31,740 nt of DNA, from positions 1-31,740 of the forward strand of contig JAKSYS010000706.1 of the NCBI GenBank assembly GCA_022925895.1, read 5' to 3'. The position numbers and the translations under genes were made by a program. Of this stretch, positions 1 to 10,600 are shown piece after piece; position 1 is the stretch's first letter, and each line of letters starts with the position of its first letter. The notes under the pieces were generated by a model. It was not told the origin of the DNA and made no database searches. It worked only from the letters and a program-made list of their open reading frames with translations. The DNA is from Fragilaria crotonensis (Eukaryota > Bacillariophyta > Fragilariophyceae > Fragilariales > Fragilariaceae).

Positions 1-250
1 CGGTGTGCATCGGCATCCGTGGTAAAATTCTATTGGTTAATGTTTTATTCGAATGGGTCAAATAGGACAAAACGAGGGCGCGAGAATCTGGCGCCGCGCC
101 AGAATTCATCGATTTTGCTGAATTCTGGCGCCCCAATTCAGATTTCGCCCCTCGGGCGCGAAATCTGAGGTATCGAGCCCAAGCGGTGCCATGCATTTTG
201 GACAAAATTGTCGACGCAAATGGTCCTATCGGGTCATATCTCAGATTTAG
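1..250. repeat. Palindrome-rich non-coding segment
   Basis: No coding sense is visible. Two inverted repeats stand out. A 12-bp perfect pair with arms GCGCCAGAATTC lies at about 96-107 and 120-131. A second pair with arms TCAGATTTCGC lies at about 138-148 and 158-168 and would form a hairpin with a GC-rich loop. These may belong to a mobile element that continues left of the window, but only one edge is present so no element can be defined. Confidence 0.4.
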
Positions 251-269
251 CTCAGCGAGTGAGGATGCT

Positions 270-317
270 CTTACGGTAGTGAAAAGTTGAGATGAAAAAC
301 TGACCCCCAACTTTTTT
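270..317 (+). repeat. Left terminal inverted repeat of the 270-1446 element
   Basis: Pairs with 1398-1446 on the opposite strand over about 48 bp. It contains the GAAAAGTTGAGAT and CCCCAACTTTTTT blocks that are echoed by the internal hairpin. Confidence 0.8.
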
Positions 318-589
318 AGAATATACTGCTTCCCGGCCTTATCGTGAACGCAGAAAAGTTGTGTTTTCCGGGTATTTTTGTCCTTACTGTCGCATTTTAT
401 TCCATACTACGAACTCCAGTACTATTATTAGAGGCAATTCCACTACAAGCCGTCATTGCTGGTGACCATAGCGATACTGCCAACATCATCGTTGAAGGCG
501 AGTGATTACAACAAGGTACTGTAGTGGAAAACAATACACAAGTAGCATTTAATTTTTCAGGAGTGTCGCCATCATGGTTGCTAGCATCG

Positions 590-1150
590 TCGTCGTTGCT
601 ACCGTCTAGTGTCGCCGTTGTCGCTGGTGTTGTCGTCGTCGCGAGGTCTAGTGTCATTAGTGTTGCCGTCGTCTTGTCGTCGTTAGCGTCTAGTGTCGCT
701 TGCGTCGTCGTCGTTGACGACGTCTAATGTCGCCGTCGTCGCTAGCGTCGTTGTCGTCGACAACGCCAAGTGTCGCCGTCGTCTTCGTCGTTGCAAGGTC
801 TACCGGTAGTGTTGTAGTCGTCGCTGTCATGGCTGCTACTCTAGTCGCAGTCGTCTTCGTCATCGCTAAGATCGCTCGTTGTCGTTGCTAGCGCCTCTCG
901 TCGCCGTCGTCGTCTCTAGTCGCCGTTGTCGTCGCTTGTCGTCATCGTCGCGAATTATAGTGACACCGTCGTCGTCATGGTCGCTAGTGTTGTCGTCGCC
1001 GACGACATCAAGTGTCGCATCTCTAGTCGCCGTCGACTTCGTTGTCGCTAGTGTCGTCGTTGTCATCGAAGATGTCTAGTGTTGCCGTCACTAGTGTCGT
1101 CGTCGTCGCCGTCGCCGTCGCGAGGTTAAGTGTCGCCGTTGTCGTCGTAG
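590..1150 (+). repeat. Degenerate GTC-triplet / minisatellite core of the transposon
   Basis: About 560 bp made almost wholly of GTC, GTT, GCC and GAC triplets, with a longer recurring phrase close to CTAGTGTCGCCGTCGTC near 605, 642, 690, 722, 908, 1015 and 1075. Open frames on both strands here are low-complexity consequences of the triplet repeat and are not treated as genes. Confidence 0.75.
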
Positions 1151-1261
1151 ACAACGACAACGCTTGACATGACACCTACATACGTTTACTCGAATGGTGT
1201 GACAACTTGACACTTGGCGACAAGATCTCGTTTCACGCAGCGATGATTCAATCGACTCGAA

Positions 1262-1342
1262 GATCTCAACTTTTCATCGAAAAGTTGCTGTTAAAAGTTG
1301 GGCCCCAACTTACAAGCAACTTTTCGATGAAAAGTTGAGATC
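1262..1342. repeat. Long perfect-arm hairpin inside the transposon
   Basis: Arms of 28 nt (1262-1289 and 1315-1342) are exact reverse complements, beginning GATCTCAACTTTTCATCG. The intervening 25 nt hold a second near-palindrome, AAGTTGGG/CCCAACTT. The arms reuse the CAACTTTTC motif of the terminal repeats. Confidence 0.85.
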
Positions 1343-1397
1343 GGAACAACTTAGTTTTTCATGCAACTTTTCACCCATAAGGCCGGTCAACACGAAA

Positions 1398-1446
1398 AAA
1401 AAAGTTGGGGGGTCAGTTTTTAATCTCAACTTTTCACTACCGTAAG
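1398..1446 (-). repeat. Right terminal inverted repeat of the 270-1446 element
   Basis: Reverse complement of 270-317 with one substitution (G/T) and one extra C in the C-run. The match stops sharply after CTTACGG, which defines the outer edge. Confidence 0.8.
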
Positions 1447-4187
1447 GGTGGGCCTCAAGTACTACATCTTCAGAGCGAGGCGATGCTATCGAGTCGACAG
1501 TACCTCTGACGTATCTTGAGTGCTGTCTCCTCGCATGATATGTTCTGTAGACCTAAGTGCAACCAGTACGATTATCCATCAAAGGTCAACATGCATGATC
1601 ACAATATGATGATTTGTTGTCAGGAATCCTCTTCTGACAGCACATCTAAATTCTACCACCAAGCATGCGATGACAATGTTTCTTGGATTAAGCAGCAGAT
1701 GACAAATTAGGGCGGATCTCTGCAGGATACAAAGGCTGCCATCATTCGGTAGTTAACTTGTTTTTCCATATGTTTTGGGCCTGCTGGCACCAGTTTACAA
1801 GCTATATCGAGCTATTTAACCTCCTCCAGCAAGCAATTGCTGCTTGCTTTTGGTTCTCTTCAAGAAAGTGTGTGTAGTCGTCACACAAGAAGGTTGTTTT
1901 GGTAGTGGTAGGTACCCCTGTTAGCTGCTGGTGTCTTGTTCATGAAACATGATGATGACAAGTTCAGGATGGGACAATCATCTACGCATCTTTATGCAAC
2001 AAAGTAGCTACTTCTCCGGTGGCCATCACTGTTAATGTGCTCTTCTATCACTATGAAGAAGCAGATTGACAACACCAATTAAAGAAAAAGACGAGGATTC
2101 TAGCAGGCTCCCTGATTCCATTGGCAGAATAGACTGCACGTATTGCTAATGGAAAAGTTGCATTGTTTCCGGGGCATGTTCCAAGTCAGGAGGTACTAGT
2201 ACTAAGTCTGGGTGTGCTATTGTACAGAGCTAGCTACTCATCTCTTTCCACATGGTTATCCTTGAACTACTTAAACCCGCAATAGGAAGGCAGATGTGTT
2301 CTGTGACAGAGCACTTGAGCATGTGGTTCATCCTGAAGGGAAAGGAAGCTTATTATATCTTCAATAGCAGAAGAAGGCGATGCTGCAGAGCAGCTGTAAG
2401 AAGACAGCTATAGTATGTGGACACGTGATTATTGTAATGTTTGACTCATGGTAACGGATGCTAGGGAATTAGTTAGGAAAACTGGAGCAGCCAGAGTGCA
2501 CAGTAGGTGCTGACGTATACTAGACATTACTGTGGACAAAAGGGATTGATAGAACGGCGGCGGTATTGGGGGTTTAGGGGAATATAGCCTGAGGTGTACT
2601 GGGTAGCATACAGAAACTATGCAGTGACAAGTTGTTGCTAATCCTTGAGAGGCGTAGAAGCAATTTCAGTCACTTAAAGCCAGCATTGCTTGTTGGTGAC
2701 AGCAGGATTATTTGATTTGATCATCCAGCATGGCAGCACAAAGTAATTCTGAAAACAGGCAACAAGAATGACAGATGGATGTCATAAAAAGTCTCAAGAT
2801 ATCTTGTTGAATGATAAGAGTTGCCTCCAAAATACTAGCCTGTTGACTTGAACCAGAGTTGGAAGTGAGGAGTTAGTTCCAGCGCTTTCATAATTCCAGT
2901 GCTGAGTACTAGGCCTGAAGCACCCTTGTGACTCGGCCCACGTAAGCGTAGTAGCTCACCGGATCCGATTATCGGCAGGCGAAATGGAATCATCCAGTGA
3001 CGAGGTGTTGGTGTAGCCCCTTGCTGGAGTCTGGGTATCACGGTGTCGTTGTATTGAAGGAAAGCACAGACCGTACGTGCCGTTAGTGGAACTTCAACTT
3101 TGGATACCCGGTTTCAATAAGCAATTCCTATGTCGACCAATACAGGGCTCTAGCTAGAATGACTTGAAGTCGGAGTTGGCCTACTAGACTGCAAGTTGAA
3201 CATCAAGAAAGATGGACATTGAACTCTGTTTTTTTGGCACTACTACTCTATGGTCTACAAAGACCTCCCTCTCTCTTAGTTCTGCAGTACTCCAGTAGAC
3301 CACAATGCGCTCCAGTTGTGGTATAGCGTGTGTAATAGATAGGAGCCCTTATGGCAAACTCGTTCACTTCTGATCAGAACACTGGAATTTCAATTCGAGT
3401 ATGACCCCAAACAATGACTTCGCTGTTGCAAGCTTTGTTACGTTGTGGAAGTGTGAATGAAACCCAGGACATCCAGAAACGTCATGATGCTCAGAAGACA
3501 ATAAACGTTTCAAATACTATCCGCAATTGGATGCCGTACTATAAGAAGGGTAAACTAAGTTCTATTGTCAGACATGTCAGTTCCAGCGCGATCCTCTGAA
3601 ACGTTTTCAATCAGGTATTCCCCTTCACGAAAACACATGTAGCTTTGACGTTTTGGCGACATAAGTCTGGCATGTCATTCCTTGTTGTGATAGTGAAAAG
3701 TCCTCTGCGTGCTCGAAATTAGCTCTGCGTTCGTCTGCGTACAATTACAAAATGGGCAATACTGATTTTCGCGGAACATTTGCGTCAGGAAGGTCCGGCC
3801 ACATACTCTGCTTGGTATTAATTGCATGTAGAAGCTACGAGAAGAAACGTCATTTTACGGACCTCCCAGTACTCGTGAGTTCAGTAGGATTTGTCCATTT
3901 TCTGCCGGACGCACTGTACTTACAAGATTCCTTGTCCTGGACTTCTCCAGTTCTGTGGACTTCGTCTGCTGATTCCTACAGTCTGCCATAGTGCCGCATG
4001 TTTGCAACATGAGTTTAGGCTACGCGTCATCTACGCGCGATCAATCTGCCACATAGACGTCTCGGACAGCGGAGTGTGGGCACAATAGTAATGAAAAGCA
4101 CCTTTGCATTTTCGGTTTTTCAATCCAACCACGGTAGAGTATACGTTTCATCAAGCGTTCATTAACACCTTGTTGTCAAAAGTCATC
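1447..4187. other. Gene-poor intergenic region, about 2.7 kb
   Basis: No open frame longer than about 80 codons shows a recognisable motif, biased composition or plausible splice structure. A 30-codon stretch at about 2281-2370 vaguely resembles a retroelement RNase H tail but is too short to call. No tRNA cloverleaf was seen. This may be decayed transposon DNA or long upstream sequence of the kinase. Confidence 0.5.
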
Positions 4188-5744
4188 ATGTCTCGTCGAT
4201 CTGAAACGGGAAGAAATGGTAGCATAAGCGACTCTCTCCCGCAGACTCTGTCCGAACGCGGAACAGACATCCTAAAGGACGTCTTGAATTCTCCAATCTT
4301 CTCGTCAGGCCTTGTCAACGAGCAGGTTCCGTCATTCGCTCGCGATGGTAAGTTCGAAACAATCAACATCGGCTCATTCATTTCATGGAGGTCTCATTGA
4401 TTCTTAACACCATCATTACTCACAGACATCAAGCTCGGCGAGGTGCTTGGATTCGGAACCTTCGGGGTCGTACGAGAAGTCACTGAGATTCGATGCAGTC
4501 ACGCGGTCATCGGTAATGGCATGCCAAACACAGAGGCACTAGTTGATTCTTCATCCTTTCTTTACCTCAATGACACTCTTTCTGGCGATGCCCCTGCTGG
4601 AGCATCAGTATCGCCGACTGGGTGTCGCAGCATTTGAACCAAAATGATAGATTCGCCGTGACGACTGCAAATGTCGACTCGATGCTTTCGAGGTGGTGAT
4701 GCACGATACGCCCTGAAACACTTATTGCTCGAGGATGCCAACGAGAAGGAGAGTGATAACGCCCAATTGATCTCGCAATTGAAGTCAAATATCTTCAAGT
4801 TCTATCCATCCTCACATCATTAAGTTGCGAGGACTTTTCCAGACTGATGATCCATTTCATCTAGCATATTTCTTCATTATGGATCGGCTTTATGATACAC
4901 TAGAAGACAAAATGAAAGAATGGACAGGTTGCCAGCGAAGCTTATGGAAAGAAACGTTCTCTTCTTGTTATGGAGATCCGATGGATCATGAGTATATTCG
5001 GAAAGATTTGATGACGCAACGACTTCTAGTTGCCCACGACATCGCTTCAGCCTTTGATTACATGCATACCAACAAAGTGTTGCACCGGTGAGTCAAAATA
5101 TCGTAAATTCAGGATCATCATGTCGCATACATCGACATGCATTCTCACTCTTTTTGCTATGCAGTGACATCAAACCTCAAAATATGGGATTTGATGTTCG
5201 TGGCAACATTAAGGTGTTCGACTTTGGTCTCGCAAAGTCACTCGTCCCGGAACTCCAAGCGCAATGTGGACTGCTATATAATTTGACAGCCAAGTCCGGC
5301 TCGCTACCGTACATGGCACCAGAGGTGGCCATGTCAAAACCATACAACGAGAAATGTGACGTGTATTCGTTCGGCATTCTCTTCTACGAAATCGTCGCAT
5401 TGAAGCCTCCATTTTCGCAACATGTACTGAAGAATTATACTGCCAAAGTCTTGAAGGGTGGAGCGCGTCCTCCTATCAAACGCACTTTCCCCTCGTGCAC
5501 CAAGAAAATTCTCAAGAGTTCATGGTCCGTGTCGCACACTAACCGACCAGACATGGCAACGATTGTCAAGCTAATTCAAAGCGACGTTGAGCTCTTGGAA
5601 CAGGGAGCCCTCGTCCACGCCCGGTCAAACCATATGATGAATCTTTCCAAGCACAGTTTAAATGGTGGTCGTGATGACAAGAAGTCGTCGTCACAAGGAT
5701 TCGATGACGATAAACACCCGGTGAAGGTACTTTCCGTGTTCTAA
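4188..5744 (+). CDS. Protein kinase (TKL-like Ser/Thr kinase), 3 exons, frameshifted assembly
   Basis: Exons are 4188-4347, 4426-5087 and 5165-5744; the introns of 78 and 77 bp are GT-AG. The ATG at 4188 is the first in frame after a non-ATG open stretch. Kinase landmarks appear in order: glycine loop GFGTFG just after exon 2 begins, catalytic Lys in YALKHL, alpha-C Glu in IEVKYL, HPHIIKLRG, HRDIKPQN split by intron 2 (CG|T), DFG, APE, and DVYSFG. So all catalytic residues are present. An insert of roughly 70 residues separates the glycine loop from the YALKHL strand. Exon 2 changes frame at about 4612, 4690, 4768 and 4814; three are single-base losses and one is a gain of one or loss of two. 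With these corrected the total is 1404 nt, about 467 aa. The substrate is unknown. An AATAAA lies near 5806. Confidence 0.82.
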
Positions 5745-7663
5745 ACGGAGACCCTTGACATCGTTGCAATTAACCGCGCAAACCCAAGTCTTCATACCCA
5801 ACACGAATAAATAGATTGCATTGTGAGCCTTTCTCCCAGTCAGTTTATGTACTTCATTTGGTTTTGTGCTTACGTAGGAAGGCATGAGTACACTTTTGTA
5901 CCTCCGAGACAGATGCAACACAACTCCTATCGTTGGAGAGTAGTCACTCTGCTGTATTATGATGAATCCCTGAAAAAGACAATTCGCTCGATTTCTTGTC
6001 GTGTCGACATTTTCTTATGCTGGCCGCATTATTCCGAGCGGATTAAATCCAAAAAGTACGTTGTGCTTTACATATGCGTCTCTGTTTGTGCGGGTATGCA
6101 CTGATACTCTGATGCCATGGTTGTTCGTCTGATCTTCCATGATCGTGGGAGACCAAGCATTGTGGGCAGGGCATGAATCAATGCCTGCATACATCTATAG
6201 CTCGTATAGTCGGTCAACTACTCGCAACAGTACTGGAATATGTCAGGTGCTTCAAATCTCATAGTTTAGGTATTTACTTTCATCGAAGCTCTGAAAGGTG
6301 AAATGAAACCCTTTGCCTCGTCTGGGGTCAGTTGAACACACGTATCCCTTCGTTGTCGCCGTCGCTGTTGTATCGATAATGGATGGTGATAATATGAGGT
6401 CCATGAGCTCAGAAAATGATACATCTTGGAGGCGCAAGGACGGCCTTTTCGACAAAGGAATGGAGACATGCGCACTGCTGCTAGTCAACGGAATGGCAGG
6501 TTCATGGCGTCGACTGGCGAACTTTCGCCGTTTGCATGGTCGACACTGACAGTCGTTAGTGGCAGTGCACACTGTCAACGATACGCGACACTTTGATTTG
6601 TTTTCTTAATCTCCTGTTGCCTTTGGCCGTGACAGTTGTTTGATGGAGAATGATGAAGTCCAGATTGTCAAGTTCCATTATCATGTTGGTGGTTGCTGAA
6701 GGTCAGATTTGCGATTTTGATTCGTTTTGACCCGATTACATTGGATAGAAATTGTGATTCGAAAATTTTCAATACCAGGTGTGTCTTGTTACGATTTTGG
6801 TGTATGATGAGACATGGGGTAGGAGTGTTTTATGATCACGTAGTTTTCGTGTGTTCGACGTTTCTCCAGAATTCCAATCATGTCCATGAGCCCATGTCTC
6901 GCAGAGTCGTACGTTTCATCAAAACAGGGTCGATTCAGGCGCGATGTGCAATATGCAGCACTACCAACGCCGCACAACGAGAAGTCGGAAGTTTTGAGTG
7001 ATGGTTCACGGCATTTAATTGCTGATGCTGAACAGAACGATGTGCAAGTTGCGCGGAGTACTTGTACTCTAATGGCCATGGTGTGTTTGCACCATGAAGT
7101 GGCGGTTTCATTGTTTCAATGTGGAGATCAGAGTCTGCGGAACACGAATCGCGTCACACTGTGACGTCACGGTATAGTCTCCTCGTGGTTGTTACATATC
7201 ATATGTATATCATATATCATTGACATATGACCAGTGACATGTGACATGTGACCATGACGACGGTGCTTTGTGCTTTACCCTGCCACAGTGTGGCTTGTAC
7301 AATACGGGATACGGGGAACTGTGGTACTCCAGTACATCGGAGATCTTGGTAATAGTACATGTATATGAATGTATACTGCACAGTACACCGAATCTACCGG
7401 TAGGCATGGTATGGTAGTTCTTGCCGAGTATTCGGCGTACAGTACCATTAACCACTGTACGCCAGTATGTCGTATGTTGCGTTACTGTATGCATATGCGT
7501 CTTGCTTTGAGCAGTTTTCCACAAGTAATGGAAGGGCGAATTGCGTGACTTCCGTATCTTCAAGCAATCTCGACACTAAGGCGAGGTCAGTCGACACTCT
7601 CAACTTGTTGACATTGCCACATTCCTGGGAACTAACCTCGTCTCAACCAGGAGAAAGACTATA
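5745..7663. other. Intergenic region between kinase and five-segment gene A
   Basis: About 1.9 kb with no convincing gene. A 108-codon open frame on the minus strand (6252-6578) has no recognisable motif and was not called. The distal part (7195-7480) holds ATATCATATG-type simple sequence and a cluster of GTAC-containing palindromes. The last 200 bp presumably contain the promoter of the gene starting at 7664. Confidence 0.5.
7320..7480. repeat. GTAC-palindrome cluster
   Basis: Contains GGTACTCCAGTACA, AGTACATGTATA, CTACCGGTAG and CGTACAGTACC within 160 bp. Similar clusters occur at 14489-14703, 22195-22335 and 26020-26145, always between genes. Confidence 0.5.
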
Positions 7664-10600
7664 ATGGATAATTTTACCATGGATAATTCTACCATGGATA
7701 GCTTGACAATACCATCACAGGTGTACTCACCGGTACGTCGTGAGCTTGCCGGATCTGTGTAAGCTGCGTCTCATTCTCATGTATGGGAGTACGCATTCTG
7801 TCCTGCGTCTCCTTTCCCATAATTCTGTGCCCTTCCTACTCTAACTCGTCCTTGCCGTCTGCTATCAGAATCCTGCCATCGAAATCTTGCGAAGTGCTCC
7901 AAGTATGGGTAGGAATGAAGAGTTTGCGCTCTTGGCCTCTGAGGATCCAAGAAATAGATCCGAATATACATCGGGACTGATGTTTCTCGGGTACTTCTAT
8001 CTTGCCTTCTTTTTCGTATGGACTGGAGTCGTTTTGATGTTCAAATGCATGGGACCAGAAAAGGTTGGGTTCTGGTCAGGACACGCCATGCAGCCGATCG
8101 AAGTGCAACCCAAGTCATTCATCCGACGATATAGGATTATATTGGTTCGATCCGTCGTTGGTAAGGCAGCTTTGGTGTGGATAGCCTTCGTCATTGTCTT
8201 TTTGACTGTGGGACTGAATGGTCTAAACGAAGCCAAGACGTTGTTCAAGGAGAGCTTCATTGTAAGTCAACCTCGAAATGCATTTGCAATCTCATTGCTC
8301 TAGTGACTATACCGTACTGAAAATCCTGCGACATAGGAACTGAATACCGTGATTGATGCAGCCGCTGCGGCCAAGCAGAACTTCAATTCCAGACTGACGA
8401 AGCTATCGTGATGAGGACAACGTGGTGTTGGACATGACAAGCTTTGCCGCTTACAGGACATCAGAAGGGCAGCAACGAAAGCAGCAGCATTCCACTCAGC
8501 ATAGGGCTCGACGCACAGCTCGCATCACATCTTCTGTGCGTCGGGCGAACACTGACGAGGAAACGGCGAGTAAGCTAGATGCTCTGTTTGCAAAGTTAGC
8601 ATCTGAGTCCGCTGCAACCGATGCTCAAACTCCCACCCCAAGTCCAGTCAGAACAGCATCGAATCGTCCTGAAGGCAACGTGCACGGCAGAAATACGAAT
8701 CGACCTATAAGTTTGAATCTCGGTTTCCTTGCTAACGCTCCTGTCGCCAATGTGGATGGCGCGAATACGAATCAACCTACAATTGTCTTGAATCTCGGTG
8801 ATCTTGCAGACATTCCCATTGCCAATGTGGATGACGCGAAAACGGATCAACCATTACTGGATCTAAGTTTTCTTTCAGTTACAGATGCACCCGTTGCCAA
8901 TGTGGATGGAACGAATACAGATCAACCATCAGATTTACGTTTGGCTTCCCCGACTGATCCTCCCGTGGCAAACTTGGGTGGAGCGGATACTGATCAACCT
9001 GTGTTTGATACTTCCTTCAATATCCCTTCTGAATCAGATCAGGCCTCGCCCGTTTCGACTGTTACCGTTTCTACCGAATTGAATCAGACGTTGGATCTCA
9101 GCGTCTTCGGCGACTCTACAGGACTATTCGTCAACTCGACTGAGGATTTCGCTAATTTGATTGGTTTGAGTAGCTTTGCGGGAGATGACGCGTTCAAGGC
9201 CTTAATTCTGAATGCTCTATTCTCCTTGATGATGCTCGATGACTTCATGGCAGCCGAACTTGAGGAGGGATGAATGGCATCAATGCTACAACGGAAGTCG
9301 CCGAGATGTTGAACGCAACAGCTTTGACTGTGAATCCTCCCAACGCTCTCGCGTATGTACTTGCCATTCCATGGTTGTTGGTGCCCTTCGTTTTGTTCAT
9401 TGTTGTGGTGATGGCTGGGAGATCGAGGGCCAACGCGAAGATTTTGCCGCGTATTGCACGATATACGATGCCATTGCTTTGTCTCTTGACCATGGCGTCA
9501 ACCGCTCTGGCAATTATCATGTTAGCCTATGCGACCGCCAATGCTGGTAAGTCGTGTTTGTCATTGATCTATGGATATCCATTGTCATTGCTGTCGCGGC
9601 TCACTGAATGACTACACGCATGTTCTTAGACTTTTGTTCGGGTGGTCAGAGCAACACTCCTGACGAAACAATTTTGGAAATGGTCTTAGCAAGGGGCTTC
9701 GAAGCAGACAGCTTGGTCTTCTTGGCAACAGAATACTATGTGTCACAATGTGATGCAGAATACCCATATGACTTTGTAGACACGTTCATGAAGGAACTTG
9801 AAACTGCCAGTTTAGCAATTTCGGCTGTGGAATCCGCCATTGCGACGAAACTATGGAATCTATAGTTGCCGAATGCGGCTCTGACGCCGAGGATCGATTC
9901 TCTCCTGTCGGCTATGAAGTCTCGCCTACTGGAGGTAGGGAGCGCTTTGGATGATGCTCTATCAAGTTTGTCGTGTGATTCGGTGGTACCGACGTTTACT
10001 AACACAGCCTACGATGATGCATGTGATGTCAGTGTAAGCGGTCTTTACTACTGTTATGTGTGTAAGTTTCATCATGAATGGGTGGTTTCTTTCTCTATAT
10101 TGACGCAACCTTTTGTTTTCGCTCTCACCAAATGTTCTGCCTCTCCTTTCGGACGTTAGCATTCATCGTGATGGCGTTCACAGGCATGATAATGATAACC
10201 CTGCGCGGCGTTTGTCCCCGTCACAGGTACACAACAAACGAAGGACGCTAAAGGTAATCTCAAGGGAAGGGCAATAGACGATATGGAGACTGGCAATCTT
10301 GACCAATCAGATGAGGATGTTGACTTTTCTGAGAGTGAATCAGATAGTGACGAAGACAAGGCCATTGATTCCGATTCAAGGGGAAACAGAAAAGCGATTC
10401 TGATGAAGATGACGGTTCAGAAAAGGATGAGAACTCAGATGACGATAATGGCAATTCGGAAGATGGTAATGACTCCGACAATGATCAAGATTCTGAAGAA
10501 GACGCAGATTCGGAGAATGATGCCGGGTCGGAGAAAGATGGAACTTCTGACAATAAGGAGTCCTCGGATCAAGACGAAAGCTCTGACGATGATGAAGATT

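Larger units (their letters stand above)
270..1446. mobile_element. Non-autonomous TIR DNA transposon (MITE-like), about 1.18 kb
   Basis: The ends are near-perfect terminal inverted repeats of about 48 bp (270-317 and 1398-1446), starting CTTACGGTAGTGAAAAGTTG and differing by one substitution and one extra base. A second matching block, CCGGCCTTA, follows inside each arm at 333-341 and 1378-1386. There is no transposase frame; the core is GTC-type triplet repeat followed by a long hairpin. The motif CAACTTTTC or its complement recurs in both termini and in the hairpin, as subterminal transposase sites often do. I could not find a convincing target-site duplication, so the exact outer edge is uncertain by a few bases. 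The superfamily is not assignable by eye. Confidence 0.75.

Noticed and set aside
524..1079. Val/Ser- and Asp/Thr-rich frames on both strands in the GTC region
   Set aside because: Triplet repeats keep all frames open; there is no other coding evidence.
2281..2370. Thirty codons (NRKADVFCDRALEH) faintly like a retroelement RNase H end
   Set aside because: Stops on both sides and no flanking polymerase motifs; within chance.
3752..3991. 79-codon plus-strand frame upstream of the kinase
   Set aside because: No motif, signal or splice link to the kinase; overlaps another unrelated frame of similar length.
6252..6578. 108-codon minus-strand frame between the kinase and gene A
   Set aside because: Cys/Arg-rich N-terminus but no recognisable motif, splice context or family resemblance.
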